Made by a program: the position numbers and the translations under genes
Assembly: GCA_947474435.1 (NCBI GenBank)
Contig: CANJII010000006.1
Location: 1 to 64,000, forward strand
Source of the DNA: Chitinophagaceae bacterium
GTDB lineage: Bacteria > Bacteroidota > Bacteroidia > Chitinophagales > UBA10324
Direction: 5' to 3'
DNA length: 64,000 nt
The notes under the pieces: model-generated
Told to the model about the DNA's origin: nothing
Databases searched by the model: none
What the model saw: the letters and a program-made list of their open reading frames with translations, nothing else
Part shown: piece after piece, positions 27,692 through 35,786 of the stretch
How the letters are laid out: each line of letters opens with the position of its first letter
How positions within the stretch are numbered: position 1 is the first letter of the stretch

Positions 27692-28123
27692 TTATTCAGC
27701 GGCAGCAGGTGCGGCAGCAGTGGCTTCACCTTTCTTACTTTTCTTTTTCCGTGCAGGTTTTGCTTTTTTAACAGCATCAAGCACTGAGTTTTTATGAGCT
27801 TCAGTCCATGCAGCCATTTTCGTGTCCGCAACTTCCTGAGTCAATACACCTTTTTTTACCCCGCGGGTTAAGTGTTTTTGAAACATCACTCCCTTGTAAG
27901 AAAGTATTCGCCGAACAGTATCGGTAGGCTGAGCACCTTTCTGCATCCAGTCCAATGCCTTTGCAGCATCAAGAGTAATTGTTGCAGGAATGGTGGTCGG
28001 GTTGTAACTACCGATGTTTTCAATAAAGCGGCCATCTCTCGGCGAACGAGAATCGGCGATTGTGATGTGATAGAAAGGAGCTTTCTTTCTACCCATCCGT
28101 TGTAAACGAATCTTTACAGACAT
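27692..28123 (-). CDS. rpsP: 30S ribosomal protein S16
   Basis: The N-terminal [33 protein letters not shown] (given here in pieces: [28 protein letters not shown]) is diagnostic, as is GSYNPTT. A lysine- and alanine-rich C-terminal extension (about 90-143) makes it longer than E. coli S16 (82 aa), which is typical of Bacteroidetes. A two-part promoter lies at 28175-28204 with a roughly 50-base leader that can fold a CCCG...CGGG hairpin. Confidence 0.95.
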   Translation of the reverse strand: MSVKIRLQRMGRKKAPFYHITIADSRSPRDGRFIENIGSYNPTTIPATITLDAAKALDWMQKGAQPTDTVRRILSYKGVMFQKHLTRGVKKGVLTQEVADTKMAAWTEAHKNSVLDAVKKAKPARKKKSKKGEATAAAPAAAE

Positions 28124-28174
28124 TGCTTTGTGTGGTTAATTTTTAAAAGGTTTATCCCGTTTTTTTCGGGAGCG

Positions 28175-28204
28175 CAAAGATATTCGGATAACTATGATAA
28201 CAAA
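28175..28204 (-). promoter_or_regulatory. Bacteroidetes-type promoter of rpsP
   Basis: On the minus strand TTTG (28204-28201), an 18-base spacer, then TATCTTTG (28182-28175), an exact TAnnTTTG match. The -7 core TATCTTTG is the same 8-mer as upstream of rpsF. Confidence 0.75.
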
Positions 28205-28208
28205 ATGT

Positions 28209-28265
28209 TTTTAGTTATTAGCAATCAGTTATTAGCGCCTTTTGTATATCCTAAATGCTAATACC
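28209..28265. repeat. Intergenic word-repeat element upstream of rpsP
   Basis: Left words AGTTATTAGC occur twice (around 28212 and 28227) and are answered by GCTAATACCTAA near 28256, an inverted partial copy. It lies between ffh and the rpsP promoter and has no T-run. Confidence 0.5.
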
Positions 28266-28272
28266 TAAAAGC

Positions 28273-29601
28273 TTACCTCGTTGGCATTCCCTTAAAAGGT
28301 CGCCCTGATGCACTCATTTTATTGAACGATTTCATCATCTTCTTCATGTCATCAAACTGCTTTATAAACTGATTCACTTCCTGAATGGTATTTCCGCTTC
28401 CGTATGAAAGCCTTTTTCGTCTGTTGCCATTTAAAACATCAGGATTGCTTCTTTCTTCGGGTGTCATGGCAAGAATAATTGCTTCTACCTTTTTGAAAGA
28501 ATCATTATCAAGGTCAATATCCTTCATTGCTTTTCCCATTCCCGGAATCATTCCCATCAAATCCTTGATGTTGCCCATCTTCTTAATCTGATTCAGTTGA
28601 TTTAAAAAATCAGTGAAGTCAAATTGATTCTTGCGAATTTTTTTCTGGAGAATTTCTGCCTGCTTCTCATCGTATTGTTCCTGTGCCTTTTCAACGAGGG
28701 AAACTATATCACCCATTCCTAAAATCCGCTGAGCCATACGATCAGGATGAAACAAATCAATGTTCTCCATCTTCTCGCCGGTACCAACAAATTTTATCGG
28801 CTTGCTAACTTCGTACTTAATGGAGAGAGCGGCACCACCTCTTGTATCACCATCTAATTTTGTGAGAACTACTCCGTCAAAATTTAATCGCTCGTTAAAA
28901 GCTTTTGAAGTATTGATGGCATCTTGCCCGGTCATTGCATCCACCACAAAAAGCGTTTCATCGGGCTTCACCGAATTTTTGATGGCGGCAATTTCATTCA
29001 TCATTTGCTCATCAACAGCGAGGCGACCGGCAGTATCAATGATTACAACATTGAATCCTTTTTGCTTTGCGATGTCAACAGCATTTTTTGAAATCTGAAC
29101 CGGATTGTTATTTCCTTCTTCAGTATAAACTTCAACACCAATTTGTGAAGCAAGAATTTTTAATTGTTCAATTGCAGCCGGGCGATAAACATCACACGCC
29201 ACAAGAAGTACACTTTTATTTCTTTTTGTTTTTAAATAGTTGGCAAGCTTTGCCGAGAAAGTAGTTTTACCCGAACCCTGCAAACCCGACATCAATATCA
29301 CTGAGGGATTTCCTTTCAGATTGAGATCAGCAGTTTTTCCTCCCATCAAAGAAGTCAGTTCATCTGCAACCAACTTCACCATTAATTGGCCTGGATTAAT
29401 GGCGTTTAAAACTTTTTCGCCAAGCGCTTTATCTTTTACTGTGTCAGTAAACTCTTTCGCTATTTTATAATTCACATCGGCATCCACCAATGCGCGGCGA
29501 ATTTCTTTTACCGTTGCGGCAATATTCAGCTCAGTTAATCTTCCTTCACCTTTAATATTTTTAAAAGCACTCTCGAGTTTTTCACTTAAACTTTCAAACA
29601 T
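28273..29601 (-). CDS. ffh: Signal recognition particle protein Ffh
   Basis: An SRP54 GTPase that targets nascent membrane and secreted proteins to the SRP receptor. Domain order: N (1-90), G (P-loop GLQGSGKT 106-113; DTAGR; TKLDGDTRGGAA), and a Met-rich M domain (about 300-442; MGNIKDLMGMIPGMGKAMKD...MKKMMKSFNKM) that binds 4.5S RNA and signal peptides. 442 aa, normal. Same strand and just upstream of rpsP-rimM, the classical ffh-rpsP-rimM neighbourhood. No SRP RNA gene was recognised in the window. Confidence 0.97.
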   Translation of the reverse strand: MFESLSEKLESAFKNIKGEGRLTELNIAATVKEIRRALVDADVNYKIAKEFTDTVKDKALGEKVLNAINPGQLMVKLVADELTSLMGGKTADLNLKGNPSVILMSGLQGSGKTTFSAKLANYLKTKRNKSVLLVACDVYRPAAIEQLKILASQIGVEVYTEEGNNNPVQISKNAVDIAKQKGFNVVIIDTAGRLAVDEQMMNEIAAIKNSVKPDETLFVVDAMTGQDAINTSKAFNERLNFDGVVLTKLDGDTRGGAALSIKYEVSKPIKFVGTGEKMENIDLFHPDRMAQRILGMGDIVSLVEKAQEQYDEKQAEILQKKIRKNQFDFTDFLNQLNQIKKMGNIKDLMGMIPGMGKAMKDIDLDNDSFKKVEAIILAMTPEERSNPDVLNGNRRKRLSYGSGNTIQEVNQFIKQFDDMKKMMKSFNKMSASGRPFKGMPTR

Positions 29602-29660
29602 TATTTTATTCTGATTTTATTTCTGATTAAGGGCCACAAAAAAAATTCATTCCAAGCTAT

Positions 29661-29693
29661 AAACAAAACCGCCCCGAAATTTTTCGGGGCGGT
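29661..29693 (-). terminator. Terminator of the exported protein gene at 29720
   Basis: ACCGCCCCGAAA / TTTCGGGGCGGT with a two-base loop at 29668-29693. On the minus strand it runs into TTTGTTTA. The arms are strongly G+C-rich against the A/T-rich background. Confidence 0.88.
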
Positions 29694-29719
29694 CAGTAAT
29701 TCTTTTGTGATTAAAATTT

Positions 29720-30319
29720 TTACTCAGTAATTTCTTTCAATGAAAATCCACTATCTGCTGTTTTCATTTTTATGATGAGAGGATTGTTTGCATCATTCAA
29801 AACATAAAATTCTACTCCGCCGGTTGTGCTAACTGATTTGGCATGAATAACTTCCAACGATTTCATCACACCATTTACTTTAATTTCCATTTGTTCTACT
29901 CCTGCTTTCACAACACCTTCCATTTTTTCATTACCATTCAATGTGAATGAAGTTTTTCCCTGACTCATTTCGGCAAACATTCCCTTACTTATCCAAAAGA
30001 ATCCCATTTCACCTTTTTGATCATCCAATAATTTTGAAGAAATTTTTCTGCCTGAATTATAGGACTCCTGGGAAAAAATTACTTTACCATAAACGGTTTC
30101 TGAAGTTTTCCATTTGAATGAAATAGTTGGGACAATGGTGTTCACAATAACAGTTGCATCAACAATTAAATTTGGCGATTGCATGGCATATACCAATTTA
30201 GAACCTCCCTTGAGATTCAGATTTGGAGTTTGTGCTTTTAAAGTAAATACGACTGCAAGCAAAACAATCAATGCGCCAAGTGATACTGCAATTGTTTTTG
30301 ATAGTGAAAGTGTTTTCAT
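29720..30319 (-). CDS. Exported protein of unknown function (199 aa)
   Basis: The N-terminal hydrophobic segment (about 10-29, ends LKAQ) is a signal peptide or anchor. The mature part is beta-rich with VYAMQSPNLIVDATVIV, FKWKTSETVYGKVIFS, FTLNGNEKMEGVVKAGVEQMEIKVNG, and FYVLNDANNPLIIKM near the end. The last element resembles the end of DUF3108-like or outer-membrane lipoprotein-sorting-like folds, but I cannot assign a family. It sits 30 bases downstream of the primary sigma factor gene on the same strand, so read-through is likely. It has its own strong terminator. Confidence 0.75.
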   Translation of the reverse strand: MKTLSLSKTIAVSLGALIVLLAVVFTLKAQTPNLNLKGGSKLVYAMQSPNLIVDATVIVNTIVPTISFKWKTSETVYGKVIFSQESYNSGRKISSKLLDDQKGEMGFFWISKGMFAEMSQGKTSFTLNGNEKMEGVVKAGVEQMEIKVNGVMKSLEVIHAKSVSTTGGVEFYVLNDANNPLIIKMKTADSGFSLKEITE

Positions 30320-30349
30320 TTTTATTTTGATTTTGAGTTGTTTAAAATT

Positions 30350-31216
30350 TCAGCCAAGATAAGATTTTAAAAGCTTACTGCGTGTGGCTCCTCTCAATTT
30401 ATTTATAGCTTTATCTTTAATTTGTCTTACACGCTCACGGGTTAAACTGAAACGCTCTCCAATATCTTCCAATGACATCGGATGTTCAACACCGATTCCG
30501 AAATATAATTTTATAACATCCTTCTGTCGGTCTGTTAATGTACTTAACGAACGATCAATTTCCTTTCGCAACGAATCTTTGTATTCCAAAGAATCATCAG
30601 TGGCTGTAGCGCCTGAATTTGGTATAACATCCAGCAACGAATTATCTTCTCCCTCCACAAATGGTGCGTCAACTGATACATGGCGGGCTGCAATACCTAA
30701 AGTTGTTTCAACTTCTTCAGTATTTATTTCTAAAACTTCTGCTAATTCTTCAGGGCTTGGTTCGCGTTCGTATTGTTGTTCCAATGCAGAAAATGCTTTG
30801 TTGATTTTATTCAACGAACCAACTTTATTCAGTGGCAAACGAACAATGCGACTTTGTTCAGCCAACGCTTGTAATATCGATTGACGAATCCACCACACTG
30901 CATACGATATAAATTTAAATCCGCGGGTTTCATCAAAACGCTGACCTGCTTTTATCAAACCTAAATTTCCTTCGTTAATTAAATCACTCAACGATAACCC
31001 TTGATTCTGATATTGCTTGGCAACCGAAACCACAAAACGCAAATTCGCTTTAGTCAGTTTTTCCAAAGCGCGTTCGTCGCCTTGCTTAATCTTTTTAGCC
31101 AGATCAACTTCTTCTTCAGCAGTTAAGAGGTCAACTTTTCCTATTTCCTGAAGATACTTCTCCAGCGATTGACTCTCTCGGTTGGTAATCGATTTTGTAA
31201 TTTTTAGTTGTCTCAT
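30350..31216 (-). CDS. rpoD: Primary RNA polymerase sigma factor (RpoD/SigA, Bacteroidetes short type)
   Basis: The start is at 31216 ([22 protein letters not shown]), the invariant N-terminus of Bacteroidetes primary sigma factors; the open frame to 31264 adds 16 unlikely codons. Region 1.2 ([15 protein letters not shown]), region 2 ([30 protein letters not shown]...[15 protein letters not shown], given in part), region 3 ([21 protein letters not shown]) and region 4 ([14 protein letters not shown]...[23 protein letters not shown]) are all present. It lacks region 1.1 and has 288 residues. The family reads TTTG / TAnnTTTG promoters, which occur throughout this window. Confidence 0.96.
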   Translation of the reverse strand: MRQLKITKSITNRESQSLEKYLQEIGKVDLLTAEEEVDLAKKIKQGDERALEKLTKANLRFVVSVAKQYQNQGLSLSDLINEGNLGLIKAGQRFDETRGFKFISYAVWWIRQSILQALAEQSRIVRLPLNKVGSLNKINKAFSALEQQYEREPSPEELAEVLEINTEEVETTLGIAARHVSVDAPFVEGEDNSLLDVIPNSGATATDDSLEYKDSLRKEIDRSLSTLTDRQKDVIKLYFGIGVEHPMSLEDIGERFSLTRERVRQIKDKAINKLRGATRSKLLKSYLG

Positions 31217-31350
31217 GCAGTAGGTTTTGGTTTTGAGGGAAGCGGACAAAAATAATTGCTTCATCCATTCATACCTAATAAATGTTTGGCATGAAAAAAT
31301 AATTGTTTAGAAAGTGAGTTTCCTGGTGAATAGAAATTACATGACAGGAT

Positions 31351-31391
31351 TAATAATTAAAAAGCTGCCTCAATTTGTGGAAGCAGCTTTT
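31351..31391 (-). terminator. Terminator of ndk
   Basis: On the minus strand AAAAGCTGC pairs with GCAGCTTTT around about 14 bases (31360-31391) and runs into TTAATTATT. Confidence 0.8.
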
Positions 31392-31431
31392 GAAATTTTA
31401 TTTCTAAAATGAATTCAATTAAAATTTTTAT

Positions 31432-31851
31432 TTAAAACCGCTCAAGTTCCGAAAAGAAAAAATTTGATTCTATCTGCGCGTTTTCATCTGAGTCGCTGCC
31501 ATGAATGGCGTTTTTATCTATGCTCTCTGCAAAGTTTTTACGGATGGTTCCGGCTTCGGCATTGGCAGGGTTAGTGGCCCCAATCAGTTTTCTGAAATCG
31601 TCCACCGCATTTTCTTTTTCAAGTATAGCAGGAATAATGGCGCCTGAACTCATGAAAGCGCAAAGGTCGGCATAGAACGGGCGCTCGCGATGAACGAAAT
31701 AAAAATTACCAGCTTGTTCAGGACTCATTTTGGTTTGTTTAATGGAAATGATTTTAAATCCTGCCTCCTGTATTTGTTTAAGTATTGCACCACTAACCGA
31801 TTTCTCAACCGCATCTGGTTTAATCATGGTGAATGTTCTGTTTCCGCTCAT
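31432..31851 (-). CDS. ndk: Nucleoside diphosphate kinase
   Basis: Transfers the terminal phosphate from ATP to NDPs through phospho-His. The start at 31851 ([15 protein letters not shown]) is the family N-terminus; the longer frame to 32013 overlaps the divergent nrnA gene and is rejected. Lys11 and the catalytic His117 (NAIHGSDS) are in place, as are RERPFY and [14 protein letters not shown]. 139 aa. A CAAAAATA (-7 type) lies at 31882-31889. Confidence 0.96.
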   Translation of the reverse strand: MSGNRTFTMIKPDAVEKSVSGAILKQIQEAGFKIISIKQTKMSPEQAGNFYFVHRERPFYADLCAFMSSGAIIPAILEKENAVDDFRKLIGATNPANAEAGTIRKNFAESIDKNAIHGSDSDENAQIESNFFFSELERF

Positions 31852-31966
31852 GTATTTAATGATTTTATTTTTTATGAGGCGCAAAAATATACGGCTGAAT
31901 GCGATTACCTCTTTTATAGCAAAAAATATTTTATCCTTGAGCCCTGAAAAAAAATAATACCCGCTG

Positions 31967-32974
31967 ATGACCTTTGAACAACTGAAAGAATTTTTGCAAA
32001 CACCACGGTACATTGTAATTACTACACATCAAAAACCCGATGGCGATGCACTTGGTTCTTCATTGGCACTTTATCATTTTTTATGCAAACTCAATCACAC
32101 ACCAATAGTTATTTCTCCAACTGATTATCCTAATTTTTTACAATGGCTGCCCGGCAACGATACAGTGGTGAACTTTGAACAGCAACCCGATTCAGCTAAA
32201 GAGTGGGCTGCAAATTCCGAGTTAATTTTTTGTCTTGACTTTAATAAACTGTATCGCATTAATTCATTAGGAGAATTGTTAGGGAAAGCAGCAGCGCCAA
32301 AAATTTTAATTGACCATCACCTGGAGCCCGATGCGTTTGCTGATTATGAATTGTGGGATGTAGAAAAATCGTCGACCTGCGAATTGGTTTATGATTTTAT
32401 TGAAATGATGGGAATGACACACCTGATTGATACGAATATTGCCACCTGTTTATATGTGGGTTTATTAACCGATACTGATCGTTTCAGAATTCCCCGGACA
32501 ACACCACGAGTTCATCAGATAGCAGCAGTGCTGTTAGAAAAAGGAGTTGATCACACCAGAGTGTACAATGAGATTTATGAAACCTTCAGCGAAAATCGGT
32601 TGCGGTTTTTTGGTTTTTGTATGACCAAGTGTATGACTGTGTTACCTGAATATCATACAGCGATTCTTGCCATTGAAGGAGAAGATATTCGTCGTTATCA
32701 TATTTCAACAGGCGATACCGAAGGTTTAGTGAATTATCCAATGATGATTAACGATGTTTGGATGACTGCCATAATTATTCAACGACCTGATCAGGTGAAA
32801 CTTTCGTTTCGCAGCAAGGGAGATATTGATGTTAACCGATTGTGTAAAGAGTACTTTCAGGGAGGTGGGCATAAGAATGCAGCAGGTGGAAAGAGCGATC
32901 TTTCTGTTGCTAAAACCAAAGAGAAATTACTTTCTATATTAGCCGCCCAAAAATTTAATTTAAACCTCGTATGA
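31967..32974 (+). CDS. nrnA: DHH/DHHA1 phosphoesterase, NrnA-type oligoribonuclease/PAP phosphatase
   Basis: Degrades nano-RNAs and dephosphorylates pAp in the cytosol. DHH family motifs: H21xxxD25xD27 ([13 protein letters not shown]), D91 (CLDFN), DHH at 116-118 (ILIDHHLEP), and the C-terminal DHHA1 substrate motif [10 protein letters not shown] (299-308). 335 aa, normal. Divergent from ndk (115 bases). It overlaps the next gene by four bases (ATGA), so translation is coupled to the first FKBP. Confidence 0.92.
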   Translation: MTFEQLKEFLQTPRYIVITTHQKPDGDALGSSLALYHFLCKLNHTPIVISPTDYPNFLQWLPGNDTVVNFEQQPDSAKEWAANSELIFCLDFNKLYRINSLGELLGKAAAPKILIDHHLEPDAFADYELWDVEKSSTCELVYDFIEMMGMTHLIDTNIATCLYVGLLTDTDRFRIPRTTPRVHQIAAVLLEKGVDHTRVYNEIYETFSENRLRFFGFCMTKCMTVLPEYHTAILAIEGEDIRRYHISTGDTEGLVNYPMMINDVWMTAIIIQRPDQVKLSFRSKGDIDVNRLCKEYFQGGGHKNAAGGKSDLSVAKTKEKLLSILAAQKFNLNLV

Positions 32975-33882
32975 ACATTTCAGCAATTTCAAAATCATTA
33001 ACAATTTGTGCATCAGTAATTGCAGCACTTTCATTTCAATCATGCAACAGTGGTGAAAATGTTTCAGGTTATTCAACATCAACCAACGGTCTCGATTATA
33101 AAATCATAACCGACAATAAGCAGCCAAAAGCAAAAGTGGGTGATTATGTTCAATACTATTCAACCATCAGAACCACCAAAGATTCTGTTGTCTTTTCGTT
33201 AAAAAATGCTGGTACCGCCGAAATCGGACAAGTGGCTGCACCAAAAGAAAAAGGTGATCCGATTGAGGTTTTAACCATGATGGGAAAAGGGGATAGTGCA
33301 TCATGTTTAATTCCTGCTGAAACTTTTTTTAAAGGAGTACAACTTCCAGCACCATTAAAAACAGGTGACAGAATAAAACTGGATATTAAAATTGTAGATG
33401 TTTTTGCTCAGGCCGATTATGACGCAAAGGTGGCTGAAATTGCAGCGCAGAAAAATGCTTTAGCTGAGGCAGATGCATTAAATTATATTAAATCGAAAAA
33501 CCTGAATGCACAACGATTACCAAGTGGAATGTATTATGAAGTTGAAAATCCTGGAAGCGGAGCTCAACCTGAAAATGGTAAGAATGTGAAAGTAAATTAC
33601 CATGGAACGCTGTTCGACGGAACCGTATTTGATTCATCATTAAAACCAGGTCGCGAACCCTTCGAATTTGTTTTAGGTCGTGGTCAGGTAATAAAGGGAT
33701 GGGACCAGGGAATACCGTTATTTAAAGTTGGTGGAAAAGGAAAATTAATAATTCCGCCTTCAATGGGATATGGAGAACAAGGTCAGGGAAGTATTCCTCC
33801 AAACAGCTGGCTCGTATTTGATATTGAAGTATTAGGTGTTTCAGATGCTCCTCAAAAACAAGGTGGTATGCCAATGCAATAA
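32971..33882 (+). CDS. FKBP-type prolyl isomerase lipoprotein (FKBP 1 of 3)
   Basis: A lipoprotein signal with Cys25 (SFQSC). Residues about 45-155 form a degenerate FKBP-like half (GLDYKIITDNKQPKAKVGDYV, DSVVFS, GKGDSASCLIPAETFF) that lacks the catalytic Trp. The C-terminal half (about 185-295) is a complete FKBP domain: VNYHGTLFDGTVFDSS, FEFVLGRGQVIKGWDQG, GKLIIPPSMGYGEQG and LVFDIEVLG, with the active-site Tyr, Phe, Asp, Val-Ile, Trp and Tyr present. It would catalyse proline isomerisation in the periplasm or on the membrane surface. First of three tandem paralogs. Confidence 0.92.
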   Translation: MNISAISKSLTICASVIAALSFQSCNSGENVSGYSTSTNGLDYKIITDNKQPKAKVGDYVQYYSTIRTTKDSVVFSLKNAGTAEIGQVAAPKEKGDPIEVLTMMGKGDSASCLIPAETFFKGVQLPAPLKTGDRIKLDIKIVDVFAQADYDAKVAEIAAQKNALAEADALNYIKSKNLNAQRLPSGMYYEVENPGSGAQPENGKNVKVNYHGTLFDGTVFDSSLKPGREPFEFVLGRGQVIKGWDQGIPLFKVGGKGKLIIPPSMGYGEQGQGSIPPNSWLVFDIEVLGVSDAPQKQGGMPMQ

Positions 33883-33912
33883 CTCAAAAGTTAAACTTAT
33901 TAGAAAATTAAG

Positions 33913-34794
33913 ATGAACAAAAAAAAATCACTTTTCTTATTTACAGGAATACTTGTGTTTGCTGTTTTATTAATAGCCTTGATTACTGCGTTAGGATCTG
34001 GTGGGGGATTAATAAAATTACATTCGGGCCTACAGTATAAAATTGTATTAAATAAATCAACAATTAAAGCTGTGGAAGGCCAACTGATGATTGCATATAT
34101 CACTTACAAAACCGAAAAAGATTCGGTGGTTTTTACTACTTACAGCACGCCGAATAAATCAACCGTGTTTCCAGTTGGAAAACCTGAAAATGTGGGCGAC
34201 ATGAACGAAGCTTTTTTATTACTCGGGGCAAAAGACTCAGCAATATTTTATTTACCGGCCGACAGCATCTTCAAGGGTGATGCAAAGCGACCTGCATTTG
34301 CAGGTAAAGGGTCATTCATTCATGTTGGAATTAGGGTGGATACTATAATGAGTAAGGAAGACTATTCAAAAATTGCTGAAAAAAAATCGGTAAGTCAAAA
34401 ACAAATTGATGATGAACTGATAAAAAAATATTTAGCTGCAAATAATCTGAATGCTGAGCGAACAGAGGAAGGATTGTACTATTTAATTGAAAAAAAAGGT
34501 GTTGGTTCAAATTCAAAACCAGGTAATCAGGTTTCGGTCTTATATACCGGAATGTTATTGGATGGAAAAGTTTTTGATTCTTCTGAAATGGGTGGAGGTG
34601 AACCTTTCAATGTTAAATTAGGTGAGCATTCTGTAATTCAAGGATGGGAATTGGGGCTCACTTATTTTAATAAAGGAGCAAAAGCTAAATTATTTATTCC
34701 ATCAGCACTCGCTTACGGAGACCGCGAATACCCGGGACGCATTCCTGCCAATTCTGTTTTAATTTTCGAAATTGAAGTAATCAACATCAAATAA
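33913..34794 (+). CDS. Membrane-anchored FKBP-type prolyl isomerase (FKBP 2 of 3)
   Basis: An N-terminal transmembrane segment (about 6-25, FLFTGILVFAVLLIALITAL) without a lipobox or clear cleavage site makes this a signal-anchored periplasmic protein. The N-terminal degenerate FKBP-like half (about 35-150; HSGLQYKIVLNKS, DSVVFTTYS, KDSAIFYLPADSIF) is followed by a complete FKBP domain (about 180-293; VLYTGMLLDGKVFDSSE, HSVIQGWELGL, LFIPSALAYGDRE, LIFEIEVI). The aromatic pocket is intact. 30 bases separate it from FKBP 1. Codons 3-5 are all AAA, giving a nine-A run just after the start. Confidence 0.92.
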   Translation: MNKKKSLFLFTGILVFAVLLIALITALGSGGGLIKLHSGLQYKIVLNKSTIKAVEGQLMIAYITYKTEKDSVVFTTYSTPNKSTVFPVGKPENVGDMNEAFLLLGAKDSAIFYLPADSIFKGDAKRPAFAGKGSFIHVGIRVDTIMSKEDYSKIAEKKSVSQKQIDDELIKKYLAANNLNAERTEEGLYYLIEKKGVGSNSKPGNQVSVLYTGMLLDGKVFDSSEMGGGEPFNVKLGEHSVIQGWELGLTYFNKGAKAKLFIPSALAYGDREYPGRIPANSVLIFEIEVINIK

Positions 34795-34845
34795 ATTTTC
34801 GGTACATTTTTTTCTAAACACACAACTCACAAAAAAAAATTTTCA

Positions 34846-35700
34846 ATGAAAAAACATTTTCTGCTGCTTGTTCTTTTTTTTCCGCTATTAGTAAATGCTC
34901 AAACGAAGTACAAGGATTTTAAATCCACACCAAGTGGATTGAAATACAAAGTCATCGAAGACCAGAAAAAGGCAAAAGCCCAAATGGGGTACATGATTAA
35001 GATATTTTTAACATACACTACTGAAAGTGATTCGGTCGTTTTTTCTTCAAAAATGATTGGTGAAGGAGCGGAGTTAAAAATTGACAAACCACAATACAAA
35101 GGAGATCCGATGGAGGGTTTTGCCTTAATGGGAACTGGAGATAGCATGTTGTTTCTTATTCCGGCTGACAGCATGTTTAAGGGTGGTGCCGGACGACCTG
35201 CTTACGCAACTGCTGGTTCATATTTAAAGTTAGGTGTGCGAATGATTAGTTGCATGACGCAAACTGATTATGATGCTGCAAAACAAAAAGAAGCAGCCGG
35301 ACAAATTGGAATTGATGATCAGATTATTCAACAATATATTAAAGACAAAGGATTAACTGCTCTTAAAACTGCAACTGGCTTGTATTATGTTGTTGAAAAA
35401 CAAGGTGACGGAGCAAAAGTGGAAGCAGGCAAAAAAGTAACAGTGAATTACACAGGTAAATTAACAAACGGAACAATGTTCGATTCATCATTAAACCCTG
35501 GTCGTACACCATTTGAATTTACAATTGGTCAGCATCAGGTAATAGCTGGTTGGGATGAAGGCATCGCTTTGTTTAATGTAGGTGGAAAAGGAACATTATT
35601 AATTCCTTCTGCTCTTGGATATGGTGCTCGTGGTGCAGGTGGTACCATTGGACCAAACGCAGTGTTGATTTTTGATATAGAAGTTTTAGGAGTACAATAA
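34846..35700 (+). CDS. Secreted FKBP-type prolyl isomerase (FKBP 3 of 3)
   Basis: A cleavable signal peptide (MKKHFLLLVLFFPLLVNAQ). The N-terminal degenerate half (about 28-140; SGLKYKVIEDQKKAKAQMGY, DSVVFSSKM, GDSMLFLIPADSMF) is followed by a full FKBP domain (about 175-284; VNYTGKLTNGTMFDSS, HQVIAGWDEGIALF, LLIPSALGYGARG, LIFDIEVLG). Soluble periplasmic form, in contrast to the lipidated and membrane-anchored neighbours. A bidirectional terminator closes the nrnA-FKBP run. Confidence 0.93.
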   Translation: MKKHFLLLVLFFPLLVNAQTKYKDFKSTPSGLKYKVIEDQKKAKAQMGYMIKIFLTYTTESDSVVFSSKMIGEGAELKIDKPQYKGDPMEGFALMGTGDSMLFLIPADSMFKGGAGRPAYATAGSYLKLGVRMISCMTQTDYDAAKQKEAAGQIGIDDQIIQQYIKDKGLTALKTATGLYYVVEKQGDGAKVEAGKKVTVNYTGKLTNGTMFDSSLNPGRTPFEFTIGQHQVIAGWDEGIALFNVGGKGTLLIPSALGYGARGAGGTIGPNAVLIFDIEVLGVQ

Positions 35701-35721
35701 ATCTTTATTTATAAAAAATCG

Positions 35722-35760
35722 AAAAGCCATTCCAATATTTTGGAATGGCTTTTCTGTTTT
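35722..35760. terminator. Bidirectional terminator between FKBP 3 and the MuiA-like gene
   Basis: AAAAGCCATTCCAA / TTGGAATGGCTTTT with a four-base loop (35722-35753). It is followed by T-rich tracts on both strands (CTGTTTTT on plus; CGATTTTTTAT on minus). Confidence 0.9.
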
Positions 35761-35786
35761 TCAAATATTTTTTTATAAAAACTTCA

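Noticed and set aside
31852-32013. N-terminal extension of ndk by 54 codons
   Set aside because: The family N-terminus starts at 31851, and the extension overlaps the divergent nrnA start and contains only A/T-rich, non-conserved residues.
33919-33927. Nine-A run at the start of FKBP 2 as a phase-variation switch
   Set aside because: It encodes three Lys of a normal signal-anchor N-region; A-runs are common in this A/T-rich genome and nothing else supports switching.
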